This document shows positions 1 to 9,713 of a DNA stretch of 64,000 nucleotides, piece by piece. The DNA is taken from NCBI GenBank assembly GCA_017461445.1, contig JAFTXW010000002.1, forward strand, positions 83,060-147,059, written 5' to 3'. Source of the DNA: Oscillospiraceae bacterium. Lineage in GTDB: Bacteria > Bacillota > Clostridia > Oscillospirales > Oscillospiraceae. The notes under the pieces were generated by a model. That model was not told the origin of the DNA. It did not search any database and saw only the letters and a program-made list of their open reading frames with translations. A program made the translations under genes and the position numbers. The first letter of the stretch is position 1, and every line of letters starts with the position of its first letter.

Positions 1-641
1 CCGGGCACAGGGATGTATTCCATGCCCAACAAGCGGGCTATACCCTTTACAACGGGAGTCCCACAAATAACCGCAGCTTTTTGTGAAAAGGGGGGCATAC
101 TTCTGGACACGGATTGTCCCCAAGGAACCAGACACCGTTCTTTTGTGCGCTGAGATTGAAAGAGTTCCTCAACTGCAATACACCCCTCGGGCTGCAATTG
201 CTCAGAGGGGAGTCCCCCACAAGCATAGGGTGGGTGGGTAATCAAATCCGAAACAAAGGTCGCCATTCCCGGAAATACCAGCAAGCTCTTGTACTGTTCC
301 AAGTGATAGTACCGGCAATTATCAACACCTTGGAGCGTTTCAGGTGCAGGTGCAGGAACCGTTATGCGTCCGTTTTCATCCAGGGCAAACCAGCTTCCCC
401 GCAAAATCAGGTCATTGGTGTTTACCGGAATACCATATCCCAGTGCTTCGGCATACCCCCGCAAATACTTCGGCACTTTTTCTACTCCCAACAGTCGCAA
501 AATGCAACCCAGGCTTTCCGGTTCCTGGCCCTTGGTGGTATCGATGTGCTTCGTCAAATACATCCTCGACAGATTCGGATAGTCTGCAATGCGGAATCCA
601 GAATCAGTCATACCGTCAATGATACAAAGTATTTTGCTCAT
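1..641 (-). CDS. ApgM-like phosphatase/phosphomutase of the cobalamin operon (partial, C-terminus cut)
   Basis: The reading frame opens at ATG 641 and stays open to the window edge; 213 codons are visible. It belongs by eye to the alkaline-phosphatase-superfamily cofactor-independent phosphoglycerate mutases of the archaeal (ApgM) type. It starts MSKILCIIDGMTD, the metal-binding start motif, and ends with AVICGTPVVKGIARLLGME, which matches the family's VKGIa-laGm block. A GGGAGG ribosome site lies inside the end of cbiP, 8 bases upstream, so it is the last visible gene of the operon. No CobC/CobZ-type alpha-ribazole phosphatase is seen in the window, so this gene may supply that step; that is inference. 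A glycolytic mutase or an apgM-type homoserine kinase is an alternative. Confidence 0.75.
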   Translation of the reverse strand, partial: MSKILCIIDGMTDSGFRIADYPNLSRMYLTKHIDTTKGQEPESLGCILRLLGVEKVPKYLRGYAEALGYGIPVNTNDLILRGSWFALDENGRITVPAPAPETLQGVDNCRYYHLEQYKSLLVFPGMATFVSDLITHPPYACGGLPSEQLQPEGCIAVEELFQSQRTKERCLVPWGQSVSRSMPPFSQKAAVICGTPVVKGIARLLGMEYIPVP

Positions 642-649
642 AGAGGGGC

Positions 650-2119
650 TTACACCTCCCGGTTCAGAATCCTATATACCAATTCCATGTCCAATCCTTC
701 CCGGACAGCGTCTGCCAATTTGTCGTACTGCTGTTCCTTATAGGCTTTCATATCAAAGGTTCCCAAAGAAGCAAAGTCGATTCCTTTCTGCTGACACAGA
801 GCCTGTAATATGGTATCTGTTACACCGGGGGCATCGAAGATTCCGTGAATGTAGCTGCCATAGACATTACCGTTTCCGGTCACTGGATTTAAGCTCTCCT
901 CACTGCGGCCCATATGGATCTCATAGCCCTCATAGGAAATACCATTTAGTGCGGACAGCATACCTTCGATGTTTACAAAGGTTCCACTGGTCTGCGTCTG
1001 TACCTTCTCCCCATGGAAAACCGTATCCATGGGCAGCAAGTCCATACCGGCAATTTTCGCTACTCCGGCAGCTTCAACCTGGTCAGGATCAGAAACCGTT
1101 CTTCCCAACATCTGATAGCCGCCGCAAACGCCGAACACTAGCGTTCCGGATGTTGCGGCTTTCAAAACTGCCGCTTCCAAACCACTCTGGCGCAGCCATT
1201 TGAGATCCGAAATGGTGCTCTTGGTGCCGGGAATCAGAATCATATCCGGCCTATGGAGGTCTGCAACCTTGTCCACATACCGCAGGGAAACATTCTCATA
1301 GCGTTCGAAGGGGCTGAAATCGGTAAAATTAGAGATTCTGGGCAGACGGATCACCGCAATGTCCAGCAATTTCCGCTCATTGCCGCGATTAAAACGCTCG
1401 GACAAGCTGTCCTCGTCATCAATATCTACATGGGTATAGGGAATGACACCCGCCACAGGAACACCGCAAAGGTCTTCCAGCATTTTGATACCCGGCTCCA
1501 GAATCTTTTTGTCACCCCGGAATTTATTGACCACGGTACCTTTAATTCTGGCCCGTTCATCTTCCTCCAGGAGCGCCACGGTGCCATAAAGCTGGGCAAA
1601 CACACCGCCCCGGTCGATATCACCCACCAGTAGAACGGGGGCATCCACGAGCTTCGCAAGGCCCATGTTGACAATATCCTCCTGCTTCAAATTGATCTCC
1701 GCAGGAGAGCCTGCACCTTCGATGACGATGATATCGTAATCCGTCGCCAGTGCGTTATAGGCATCCATCACGGCAGGGATGAATTCCCGTTTCCGCTTGT
1801 AGTATTCCATGGCCCGCATATTGCCTTGAACCACACCGTTCACAATGACCTGGCTGCCTACATCGGTGGTAGGCTTTAATAGGATTGGGTTCATCCGCAC
1901 ATCGGGAGCAATACCGGCAGCTTCTGCCTGTACCACCTGAGCCCGGCCCATCTCACCGCCCGCTTCTGTGATATAGGAATTGAGAGCCATATTCTGGCTT
2001 TTGAAGGGAACAACCCGGTAGCCGTCCTGCTTAAAAATCCGGCAGAGTCCTGCGCACAGCAAGCTCTTGCCCGCGTTGGACATGGTTCCCTGAATCATAA
2101 TATTCTTTGCCATGGTCAT
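650..2119 (-). CDS. cbiP: Cobyric acid synthase (glutamine-hydrolysing)
   Basis: It amidates adenosylcobyrinic acid a,c-diamide at four carboxylates (b, d, e, g) with glutamine and ATP, in the cytoplasm. The N-terminal dethiobiotin-synthetase-like ATPase has [12 protein letters not shown] at about residues 8-19. The C-terminal class I amidotransferase-like domain has the nucleophile in [11 protein letters not shown] (Cys about 332) and a His in SYIHGIFD. At 489 residues it has the usual family length. The start overlaps the upstream decarboxylase stop as ATGA; an internal ATG three codons on (MAKN) is an alternative start. It follows the CobD-type gene directly, as expected for the late amidation and aminopropanol steps. 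Confidence 0.95.
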   Translation of the reverse strand: MTMAKNIMIQGTMSNAGKSLLCAGLCRIFKQDGYRVVPFKSQNMALNSYITEAGGEMGRAQVVQAEAAGIAPDVRMNPILLKPTTDVGSQVIVNGVVQGNMRAMEYYKRKREFIPAVMDAYNALATDYDIIVIEGAGSPAEINLKQEDIVNMGLAKLVDAPVLLVGDIDRGGVFAQLYGTVALLEEDERARIKGTVVNKFRGDKKILEPGIKMLEDLCGVPVAGVIPYTHVDIDDEDSLSERFNRGNERKLLDIAVIRLPRISNFTDFSPFERYENVSLRYVDKVADLHRPDMILIPGTKSTISDLKWLRQSGLEAAVLKAATSGTLVFGVCGGYQMLGRTVSDPDQVEAAGVAKIAGMDLLPMDTVFHGEKVQTQTSGTFVNIEGMLSALNGISYEGYEIHMGRSEESLNPVTGNGNVYGSYIHGIFDAPGVTDTILQALCQQKGIDFASLGTFDMKAYKEQQYDKLADAVREGLDMELVYRILNREV

Positions 2120-3156
2120 ACCTCTTTGATCGCACGGATCAACATTTCATTTTCTTCGTGAAGCCGTACTGCTATTCGATACCATCCAGACCCCAAACCA
2201 ATGTAGTTATCGCAGTTTCGAATGGCGATTTTCTTGTTCTTAAGTTTTGTATGCAGATCCGCATCTGCCAGAAACAGCAGGTAATTGGCACTGGATGGAT
2301 ACACACGAAATCCGCATTCTTCCAGTTTTTCTTTCAGCCATCGCCGTTCCGTTGCAATCAATTCTTTTGTTTCCGCTAAAAATGCATGCTCTTGAAGCGC
2401 TGCAATACCTGCGGCTTGTGCAACACTTGAAACGTTCCAAGGCTGAGTGCTTTGGCTCATCTGTTCCAACAGTTCCGAATCAGAGCACATACAGTAACCC
2501 AGGCGAATGCCTGCCATACCATAACTCTTGGTAAAAGCTTTGAGAATGAACAGATTTGGGAATTTTGCCAGCATAGGTTTCAGGCTCTCTCCGCTGTCGG
2601 AAAGGTCGAGGAAGCATTCATCCACAAACAGCCGGATATTGCGGTGCTTACAGAAAACCAGAATGCTCTCCAGTAATACAGGCGCAATCGTTTTTCCTGT
2701 TGGATTATTGGGATTGCACAGGAATACCGCTTCCGGTTTTGTTTTGTCCAGAAAGTCCAGAAAACCTGCATCCAGTTCAAATTCCGTTTTTGGATTCAGC
2801 TGATATCGCAGAACGTCACAGCCAACCCGCTTCAATCCCAGCGCGTATTCCGAAAAGGTGGGTGCCAGTTCCACCGCTACCCGAGGCCGCGTCGCCTCGC
2901 AGTATGCATAAATCAAATCAGCCGCACCATTTCCGCAGAGAATATACTCTTTCGGGACAGATTCAAATTCCGAAATTGCCTGAACCAACCGTCGGCAATA
3001 GGGATCAGGATATCTGTGCATATCCGGCAACGCTTTGCAGATTGCATCCAAAATCCCTTTGGGTGTTCCGAATGGGTTGGTATTCGCAGAAAAATCCAGC
3101 AATACTTCTGCACCGTAAATATCTCCGCCATGGGGATTCTTGGTTTGATACAACAT
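2116..3156 (-). CDS. cobD: L-threonine-O-3-phosphate decarboxylase (CobD-type, PLP-dependent)
   Basis: A fold-type I PLP enzyme of 346 residues. It makes (R)-1-aminopropan-2-ol phosphate from threonine phosphate for the nucleotide-loop arm of cobalamin. Visible marks are the N-terminal NPHGGD and [12 protein letters not shown] segments typical of Cob[10 protein letters not shown] at about 147-155, and the Schiff-base lysine in [16 protein letters not shown] (Lys about 210). The start overlaps the cbiB stop by one base (TAATG) and the end overlaps cbiP by four bases, so translation is probably coupled. A histidinol-phosphate aminotransferase is the usual confusion, but the operon position between cbiB and cbiP supports CobD. 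Confidence 0.92.
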   Translation of the reverse strand: MLYQTKNPHGGDIYGAEVLLDFSANTNPFGTPKGILDAICKALPDMHRYPDPYCRRLVQAISEFESVPKEYILCGNGAADLIYAYCEATRPRVAVELAPTFSEYALGLKRVGCDVLRYQLNPKTEFELDAGFLDFLDKTKPEAVFLCNPNNPTGKTIAPVLLESILVFCKHRNIRLFVDECFLDLSDSGESLKPMLAKFPNLFILKAFTKSYGMAGIRLGYCMCSDSELLEQMSQSTQPWNVSSVAQAAGIAALQEHAFLAETKELIATERRWLKEKLEECGFRVYPSSANYLLFLADADLHTKLKNKKIAIRNCDNYIGLGSGWYRIAVRLHEENEMLIRAIKEV

Positions 3157-4124
3157 TAGATCACCACCAATAACAACAATCTCAATCCGCCAAACAGGAT
3201 CAGGGATAGGAAGGCCGTCACATAGAGCAAGCGGCAGGCGCGGGGAATATCTTCATATTCGATCTCACGCAAGGCATCGCCAATATACTTTTTCTTATGG
3301 AGTTCGCCGTGATACCACGCATCACCGGCAAGTCGCAGTCCCAGCAGACCTGCGCAGACAGATTCCGTTTGAGCAGAGTTGGGGCTGGCATGGTTGAACC
3401 GATCCCGCTTAAAAATCTTCCAACCGTTTTTTGCGTCCAGCTTCAGCAGCCATCCAGCCGCCAGCATGATAAGCGCGGAAAGCCGGGCAGGCAGATAATT
3501 CATTACATCGTCCATCTTCGCCGGCACCAGACCGATATTCTTGTAGGGCATTTCCACATAGCCGAGCATAGAGTCCATAGTATTGACTGCTTTGTAGAAA
3601 AAGCCAAGCGGTGCTCCACCTATTGCAAGGAAAATCAGCGGAGCTACAATGCCATCAGAAGTATTCTCTGCCACAGTCTCCACAGCGGCCCGGGCAACGC
3701 CTTTGTCGTCCAGTTTCGCAGTATCCCGACCAACGATCATGGAGACAGCATAACGGGACTTCTCAATATCTCCGCTTTGCAGCGCATGATATACTTTCAT
3801 GCTTTCAACCTTTAGGGATTTGGTTGCAAGGATCTGCCAACACATAATGCTTTCGATGGCCAGTCCCAGCCAAACACTGATTCCATAACACAGCCAAAGC
3901 AGCAGTGCAGGTACTGCAGTGGAAACCGCAACAACCACTAACCACAAAACACCGCCAGCGAAGTTTTCTCCTTTTACTGTTTTGGGGAAAATCTTTCGTG
4001 CCAGTTTTTCCATGGCGGAGATCAATTTTCCAATAAAAATCACCGGATGCGGGATACTGTGAGGGTCTCCCACAATCAAATCGATCCCAAAGCCAAGCAC
4101 CAATGCCAATAAAGAGTACATCAC
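3156..4124 (-). CDS. cbiB: Adenosylcobinamide-phosphate synthase
   Basis: An integral membrane amide synthase that joins aminopropanol phosphate to adenosylcobyric acid. At 322 residues it has the usual CbiB length. The N-terminus holds a hydrophobic helix followed by DLIVGDPHSIPHPVIFIGK, the hallmark of the family. The ETVAENTSDGIVAPL segment near residue 150 and NTMDSMLGY near 185 are also characteristic. Further hydrophobic stretches lie at about 60-90, 205-220 and the C-terminus. It overlaps the cbiJET fusion by four bases and the cobD-type gene by one base. Confidence 0.95.
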   Translation of the reverse strand: MMYSLLALVLGFGIDLIVGDPHSIPHPVIFIGKLISAMEKLARKIFPKTVKGENFAGGVLWLVVVAVSTAVPALLLWLCYGISVWLGLAIESIMCWQILATKSLKVESMKVYHALQSGDIEKSRYAVSMIVGRDTAKLDDKGVARAAVETVAENTSDGIVAPLIFLAIGGAPLGFFYKAVNTMDSMLGYVEMPYKNIGLVPAKMDDVMNYLPARLSALIMLAAGWLLKLDAKNGWKIFKRDRFNHASPNSAQTESVCAGLLGLRLAGDAWYHGELHKKKYIGDALREIEYEDIPRACRLLYVTAFLSLILFGGLRLLLLVVI

Positions 4125-6091
4125 AGTTTTCCTCCCTGCATAGTGAAAATATAGATTGGATTCTGGCCAGTCATCAGATTATAGGATCCTGCCTTGCGGT
4201 TCCGGGCCACCGTCATGGAGATTACTTCTGCGTAATCAAACCGGAAATGCTTCATGCATTCAGTCAGTTCTCCAACGGATTCCAAGGCGATGGCAGTTGC
4301 TACAATCCGGACATTGGGGTTCTTTTGGAGCAGCAGGCCGATGATCTCCTTCATGTTACCGCTACTACCGCCAATAAACGCATGGGTCGGTGCAGGAAGT
4401 GTAGCACAAGCCTCCGGTGCAATACCCGGCACAACCGTCAGATTGGATGTACGGAATTTACGGACATTCTCCTGCAAAATTTCCACTGCTGCATCCTTCC
4501 GTTCAATGGCATAGACAGCACCCTTACGGACTTGCAGTGCCATCTCGATAGCAACGCTGCCCGTTCCGGCACCCACATCCCAGGCAACCGCCTTTTCCGT
4601 CAATGCCAGTTTGGAAAGGCACACGCAGCGCACTTCGCTCTTGGTCATGGGAACCGTTTCTGTGCGGTCAAATGCATCGTCGGGCAAGCCATGGGTCACA
4701 ACGGGATTGGCATTTTCATTTTCGATCAAGGCCACACTGAGGCTCTGGAAAACACGTTTTTGCAAATCTTCTGCCGTACCAACGGTAATTTGCTCATCTG
4801 GATAGCTGAGTTTCTCTCCTACACTGATTTTTACAAAGCCAAGTCCAGCCGCTGTCAGTTCACGGCATAGATTGCCCATGCCATTCTCACCGCCGACTAA
4901 GGCAAAGACCCTTTTGTTTCTTCGAATGTCCGGGATGATATCATTGTCACGGCCATGGATGCTGATAGGAAGCACATCTTCGTAGGAAGTCCCCAACCGG
5001 GCGCACAGATACACCAAGGAGCTGAGTCCCGGCAGCACCGTCACATCGCAGTTTTCCAGCATGGGGAGCAGCTTCTTTGTTCCACTGAAGAATCCTACAT
5101 CCCCGGACATAGCAACCACAAAGCGGCTATGCTCCCGATGCTCACGGATAAACCCGGCTATGGCTTCCGGGGCAATCGCGTGGTGTACTGTCTGGTGGCC
5201 TCCGGCTACGGCTTCCACCATCCGCTTTGCACCGATAATGCAATCCGCTTGAGAGAGAGCATCCCGGACTTCGTCCGTCATTGCCTTTTTGCTCCCGGGG
5301 CCGATGCCAACTACCGTCACCTGAGACTTCCGGATGAAACCGAACCGCTGGCAAAGCAGAGCCACCGTATCGTGATAATCCAAACCGTCCTTCTGGGGAG
5401 GTCTGCCAATGACCACTAGCTTTGCCCCAGCTTCTCTGGCAGCGGCGATTTTCTCATCAAAGCCGCCCTTGCTGCCGGAATCCTTGGTGACCATGTATTT
5501 GGCATCTACGCTCTTCAGCATAGCGACATTCATTTCCTCGGAGAAGGGGCCCTGCATAGCTAGGATATGAGCATTCTTCACCCCTGCTTCCTGACACAGC
5601 CGCAGGGATTCCTCCATGGGCAGGACTCTTGCAAAAATGCGGTTTTCAAAATCCCGGATGGAAACGAATTTGATTAGTTCCTTACTCCCGGTGGTCAGCA
5701 GTATGTTGCCATCCGCGGTATTCAGGTACTCCACGGCTCCGGCGATATCCGAAACGAATACCGCATCTTCGGTCGCGGCTGCCCCGGAGCGGAGCAGCCG
5801 CAGATACTCCGTGCCGGTTTCTGCACAGGCTGCGACGATATTCTCTGTTACCATGCTGGCATAGGGGTGGGTAGCATCCACAACCACATCAAAGCAGGAT
5901 TTTAAAAGCATGTCCACCATTTCCGGCTCGGTAAGCCGCTTGGCAGAAATCGTCAGATTATCCGCAGGCGAAAGCAAGGTCTGACCGTATTCCGTTGCCA
6001 CACAGGCTGTCACAGAAATATTCTGACTGGCAAGAAACTCCACCAATTCCCGTCCTTCTGTGGTACCTGCGAATACGCAAATTTTATACAT
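4121..6091 (-). CDS. Fused CbiJ-CbiE-CbiT: precorrin-6A reductase plus C5/C15 methyltransferase and decarboxylase
   Basis: A 656-residue, three-domain corrin enzyme. Residues 1-250 are a CbiJ/CobK-type cobalt-precorrin-6A reductase (start FAGTTEGRELVEFL, then DATHPYA near 72). Residues about 257-455 are a CbiE-type SAM methyltransferase (VTVVGIGPGSKKAMT, then VAMSGDVGFFSG). Residues about 470-656 are a CbiT-type decarboxylating methyltransferase with the SAM loop AWDVGAGTGSVAIEMA at about 503-518. CbiE-CbiT fusions (CobL) are well known; adding CbiJ to the same chain is less common and would let the intermediate pass along one protein. No frameshift or domain break was seen. It sits between cbiH and cbiB with ATGA-type overlaps. 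Confidence 0.93.
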   Translation of the reverse strand: MYKICVFAGTTEGRELVEFLASQNISVTACVATEYGQTLLSPADNLTISAKRLTEPEMVDMLLKSCFDVVVDATHPYASMVTENIVAACAETGTEYLRLLRSGAAATEDAVFVSDIAGAVEYLNTADGNILLTTGSKELIKFVSIRDFENRIFARVLPMEESLRLCQEAGVKNAHILAMQGPFSEEMNVAMLKSVDAKYMVTKDSGSKGGFDEKIAAAREAGAKLVVIGRPPQKDGLDYHDTVALLCQRFGFIRKSQVTVVGIGPGSKKAMTDEVRDALSQADCIIGAKRMVEAVAGGHQTVHHAIAPEAIAGFIREHREHSRFVVAMSGDVGFFSGTKKLLPMLENCDVTVLPGLSSLVYLCARLGTSYEDVLPISIHGRDNDIIPDIRRNKRVFALVGGENGMGNLCRELTAAGLGFVKISVGEKLSYPDEQITVGTAEDLQKRVFQSLSVALIENENANPVVTHGLPDDAFDRTETVPMTKSEVRCVCLSKLALTEKAVAWDVGAGTGSVAIEMALQVRKGAVYAIERKDAAVEILQENVRKFRTSNLTVVPGIAPEACATLPAPTHAFIGGSSGNMKEIIGLLLQKNPNVRIVATAIALESVGELTECMKHFRFDYAEVISMTVARNRKAGSYNLMTGQNPIYIFTMQGGKL

Positions 6092-6815
6092 CTTTATAAC
6101 CTCTGGGGGTGACCATACGGCCCCCGATCATTTTTGTCATTGCATTGCCGATAAAGACTGTACAGAACATATCAATATCTGCATCCCGGAGCTGCGCCAA
6201 GGTCATAAAGCTGCATTCCTCGCCCTCACGGCCAATGTAGTGTGCCACGCCACAGGGACGATTTGCCGGCAAGATTTCCAGCAGCTTATCACAGGCCATC
6301 TTCAAATTATCCGGACGGCCTTTGCTTCTGGGGTTATAGAGCACAATACCCATATCGGACAAAGCAGCACATTCCAAGCGCTTCAAAATCTTCTCCCAGG
6401 GGGTCAGACGGTCACTGAGGCTGATAACCGCAAAATCATGGGTTAGGGGTGCGCCCAGAAGCGCACCGCCGCTGCAGGCAGCAGTCAGTCCGGGGATGAC
6501 CTCCACTTCTGGATCTTTACTCTCGCCACGCAGTTCGTAGATCAGTGCTGCCATGCCGTAAATTCCACTGTCGCCGGAGCAAACCATGGCAACAGTTTTG
6601 CCCTTCCGGGCCTCATCAATAGCAATCTGACAGCGTTCTGTTTCCCGGGTCATGGGTGTTTCAAAGAATTCCTTGTCAGGATACCGGTCCCGCACCAGAT
6701 CCACATACACGGTATAGCCGATGATCACATCGCAGTTTTGCAGCGCCCGGTCAGCCCGGACAGTCATATTTTCATAGTCACCAGGGCCAATGCCCACAAC
6801 GATCAGCTTATTCAA
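6084..6815 (-). CDS. cbiH: Cobalt-precorrin-3B C17-methyltransferase
   Basis: A SAM-dependent corrin methyltransferase that methylates C17 with ring contraction. It begins LNKLIVVGIGPGDYENMT with the family's GIGPG loop, followed by MVCSGDSGIYGMA and VEVIPGLTAACSGGALLGAPL. The start chosen is TTG 6815, which has GGAGG about 7 bases upstream. A longer reading from 6857 would run deep into cbiG and lacks a ribosome site. From 6815 the product is 243 residues, the usual CbiH length. The start overlaps cbiG by 8 bases and the end overlaps the cbiJET fusion by 8 bases. Confidence 0.93.
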   Translation of the reverse strand: MNKLIVVGIGPGDYENMTVRADRALQNCDVIIGYTVYVDLVRDRYPDKEFFETPMTRETERCQIAIDEARKGKTVAMVCSGDSGIYGMAALIYELRGESKDPEVEVIPGLTAACSGGALLGAPLTHDFAVISLSDRLTPWEKILKRLECAALSDMGIVLYNPRSKGRPDNLKMACDKLLEILPANRPCGVAHYIGREGEECSFMTLAQLRDADIDMFCTVFIGNAMTKMIGGRMVTPRGYKDV

Positions 6816-7827
6816 AGCGCACCTCCATATGTTCTGCCGCCAATGCAACGGTAACACCGTTCAGGGCGGTCTTTCTGACGATCAATTCCTTTGCCCCGAC
6901 CAATGCGGAGCGCTCACATACATTGTCCACCCCGGTGATGCTCTGCACAAATTCCGAGGGGGTAAAATCGCCGGGAACTGCCTTCAGTTCCCCGGCAGTG
7001 TAAAACTGAACAGGGAGCTTCTGCTCTGCACAGAATTCCAGCAACCCCGGTTCTTCTTTTTTCAGATCAATGGATGCCACACATTTGATGGCGCGGCGGT
7101 CGATGTTGCGCTCCTGCAGAACCCTCTCCACCGCTTCCCGGATGGCTTCCGTGGGGGTTCCTTTGCGGCAGCCGATGCCCAGATGCAAAACCTTAGGAAT
7201 CAGCCGAAGTGTTCGTTCATAAGGTTCATCCTTAAACACGCTGATGCGGATGCCCACATCGCCGGAATCCGCCAGAACCACGCCGTTGGGTAGGTTAGTT
7301 ACGATGGAGAAGTCGGATTTCAGAGGTACATTCTGCTCCAGAATAGCAGCAGACACTGCCTTTGCCCGGCTAAGGGATGCAATCACCAGTCCTTTGCGTG
7401 CAGCCCAGGCATCCACAGAGAACTTCTTGTTGATGTCCGTGGCAGTGGTAATCACCGGGGTTGCTCCTATTGTTTCAGCCAAGGCCAGCGCCAGATCATT
7501 GGCCCCGCCAATATGGCCGGAAAGCAGCGGGACGGAGAATTTGCCCAGCTCATCAATGGAGACTACCGCCGGGTCAGTGGACTTGTCCCGGACATGGGGT
7601 GCAATTTCACGGACAGCAATACCCACACTTCCTACAAACACCATCGCATCCACATCGTTAAAAATGGGACCATAAAAGGGCTTTGAGGGACGGCGGATGG
7701 GCAAGAATCCGGGCTCCTCAAACCGCTCCATAGTGTAGCATTGCAGTTCATGCCCCGCAAAAAAGTCTATTACACGCCGGGCAGTCTTGCAGCCCTGACG
7801 GCTGTAGGCAAAAACTGCAACTTTCAT
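6808..7827 (-). CDS. cbiG: Cobalt-precorrin-5A hydrolase
   Basis: It opens the delta-lactone of cobalt-precorrin-5A and releases acetaldehyde, a step found only in the oxygen-independent pathway. The product is 339 residues. The central part carries VGIAVREIAPHVRDKSTDPAVVSID-like sequence (about 75-98, cut here by my reading), then LLSGHIGGANDLALALA near 102-118, both CbiG hallmarks. The C-terminal CbiG domain has HLGIGCRKGTP near 227-237 and VASIDLKKEEPGL. It lies between cbiF and cbiH, which act just before it in the pathway order. Confidence 0.95.
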   Translation of the reverse strand: MKVAVFAYSRQGCKTARRVIDFFAGHELQCYTMERFEEPGFLPIRRPSKPFYGPIFNDVDAMVFVGSVGIAVREIAPHVRDKSTDPAVVSIDELGKFSVPLLSGHIGGANDLALALAETIGATPVITTATDINKKFSVDAWAARKGLVIASLSRAKAVSAAILEQNVPLKSDFSIVTNLPNGVVLADSGDVGIRISVFKDEPYERTLRLIPKVLHLGIGCRKGTPTEAIREAVERVLQERNIDRRAIKCVASIDLKKEEPGLLEFCAEQKLPVQFYTAGELKAVPGDFTPSEFVQSITGVDNVCERSALVGAKELIVRKTALNGVTVALAAEHMEVRFE

Positions 7828-8579
7828 TCCGTGGCCTCCCGGTATTCGGTGGTGAAGGTAGGATGGTAGAGCATAGAACGCAGATACTGGTCGCCCATAC
7901 AGTTACCTACGATGATCAGAGAAGTCTTGGTCAGGCCATTTTCGCTAACCGTCTTGTGGAGGGTGTCCACGGTGCAGCGGAAGATTTTTTCTTCGGGCCA
8001 GGTAGCCTTATACACCACTGCTACCGGTGTATTGCCGGGATAGCCACCCGCCAGGAGCTCTGCTTGCAGTTTTTCGGTCAGCTTGGTGCTGAGGAACAGC
8101 ACCATAGTTGCCTGATGGGCAGCCAGAGATGCTATGGACTGCCGCTCCGGCACAGGCGTCCGACCTGCAGTCCGGGTGATGATAACAGTCTGGCTCACAT
8201 CCGGGAGGGTATATTCTGTTTTGAGGGAAGCGGCTGCGCCGCAGAAAGAGCTGACACCGGGACATACATCATATTCAATCCCCAATTCGATCAGCTCATC
8301 AAACTGCTCCCGGACAGCGCCGTAGATGCTGCTGTCACCGGTATGGAGTCTGACTGTCGTCTTTTGGGCATCTTCTGCTTCCTTGATGACAGCAATCACT
8401 TCTTCCAAGGTCATCGTAGCGCTGTTATGAATCTCACAGCCTTCCTTGCATAGCTTAAGCAGTTCCGGATTCACCAAAGAACCTGCATAAATTACCACAT
8501 CTGCTTCCCCCAGAAGCTTTGCACCACGGACGGTGATCAGATCCACTGCTCCGCTGCCTGCACCAACAAAATGTACCAT
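7824..8579 (-). CDS. cbiF: Cobalt-precorrin-4 C11-methyltransferase
   Basis: A SAM-dependent methyltransferase that methylates C11 of the contracted ring. The 251-residue product starts MVHFVGAGSGAVDLITVRG with the GAGPG-type loop. It has VIYAGSLVNPELL near 29-41, LHTGDSSIYGAVREQ near 98-112 and YDVCPGVSSFCGAAASL, all typical of CbiF/CobM. Start and stop overlap or abut cbiD and cbiG (four-base overlap with cbiG), consistent with coupled translation. Confidence 0.95.
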   Translation of the reverse strand: MVHFVGAGSGAVDLITVRGAKLLGEADVVIYAGSLVNPELLKLCKEGCEIHNSATMTLEEVIAVIKEAEDAQKTTVRLHTGDSSIYGAVREQFDELIELGIEYDVCPGVSSFCGAAASLKTEYTLPDVSQTVIITRTAGRTPVPERQSIASLAAHQATMVLFLSTKLTEKLQAELLAGGYPGNTPVAVVYKATWPEEKIFRCTVDTLHKTVSENGLTKTSLIIVGNCMGDQYLRSMLYHPTFTTEYREATE

Positions 8580-8582
8580 AAG

Positions 8583-9713
8583 TCATTCCTCCGTAATTTT
8601 TCTCAAAAGTTCATCCGCATTGCTGCTCTTGCCCAGGATTCCGTATTCCTTGGAAAACAGCAATGTCCCAGTTTCCATTTCATCACCCCGGTGCTGCAGG
8701 TGGAAAGCCACCCGGTCTGTCACCCGGGAGAGGGTCTTTTCATAATAAGGGGTATCCTGCAAAATGCGAAGTACATCATCGCAGGCAACGCAGTTCAGAA
8801 TTTCTGTGACCGTTTCTGCCGGGACACCTGCCGCACCGGCATGGGCAGCCAGGATTTCCATACGGCAGTCACCGTATTTGGAGTGGGTGTTCATCATGCC
8901 GCCAGCAATTTTTACCAGTTTGCCCACATGGCCGATGAATAGCGCACCCTTAAAGCCCAGTTCCTTGCAGATATCCAGAGCATCACCGATGAAATTGGAT
9001 ACCTGGACCGCAATTTTCAAATCCAGTCCCAGTTCATTGTGGATAAAATCAGAGCCGTAATTACCGGGGGTCAGCAGCACATATTCCGCGCCGCCCACCT
9101 TGCGCTGATTCAGCTCCACCCGGATGGTGTCCACCAGAGCCTTCTCGCTCATAGGTTCCACGATGCCTGTGGTGCCCAGAATGGAAATGCCGCCCACAAT
9201 TCCCAGTCTGGGATTGAATGTCTTTTTTGCAAGTATTTCACCTTCCGGTGCGGAAATCACCACAGATAATCCTCCATGATAGTCCGCAAGGGCCATGACC
9301 TCTTCCACATTCTCCCGAATCATCTGCCGGGGAACGGAATTGATGGCAGCATTTCCCACCGGCTGGTCAAGACCTCGTTTCGTGACCCGGCCAATGCCAT
9401 AACCGCCGTCGATGGTCACCCCGGGCGTATCTGTCTTGGAAACCGTGGCGAAAATCAAAGTCCCCTTGGTTACATCCGGGTCATCGCCGCTGTCTTTCTC
9501 GATGGCACAGGAAACGGTGTCCACTCCCAGACTGATTTCTTTCACATCCAGCGTCAAGCGGATGCCCTTGGGGGTATCCAAGGTTATTTTCTCTTTCCGG
9601 CAGCCGGTCAGCAGCATCCAGGCTGCCGCTTTCGCAGCCGCTGCGGCGCAGGAACCGGTGGTATAGCCCAGACGGAGCCTCTTTCCGTCTTTCTCTATGT
9701 ACTGCTCCATCAT
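8583..9713 (-). CDS. cbiD: Cobalt-precorrin-5B C1-methyltransferase
   Basis: It methylates C1 of the corrin in the anaerobic route and is a marker of that route. The product begins MMEQYIEKDGKRLRLGYTTG, and the LRxGxTTGSCAAAAAKAA motif (about 14-31) is the family signature. GGYGIGRVTKRGLDQPVG lies near 109-126. I place the start at ATG 9713, where it overlaps the cbiC stop as ATGATG; the open frame extends ten codons further upstream inside cbiC without a ribosome site. The length is 376 residues, as usual for CbiD. Confidence 0.94.
   Translation of the reverse strand: MMEQYIEKDGKRLRLGYTTGSCAAAAAKAAAWMLLTGCRKEKITLDTPKGIRLTLDVKEISLGVDTVSCAIEKDSGDDPDVTKGTLIFATVSKTDTPGVTIDGGYGIGRVTKRGLDQPVGNAAINSVPRQMIRENVEEVMALADYHGGLSVVISAPEGEILAKKTFNPRLGIVGGISILGTTGIVEPMSEKALVDTIRVELNQRKVGGAEYVLLTPGNYGSDFIHNELGLDLKIAVQVSNFIGDALDICKELGFKGALFIGHVGKLVKIAGGMMNTHSKYGDCRMEILAAHAGAAGVPAETVTEILNCVACDDVLRILQDTPYYEKTLSRVTDRVAFHLQHRGDEMETGTLLFSKEYGILGKSSNADELLRKITEE

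Noticed and set aside
1-641. A frameshift near position 120 in the ApgM-like gene
   Set aside because: A first reading gave a broken frame, but a codon-by-codon check from ATG 641 showed one continuous frame through AVICGTPVVKGIARLLG to the window edge. The apparent break was my own dropped base.
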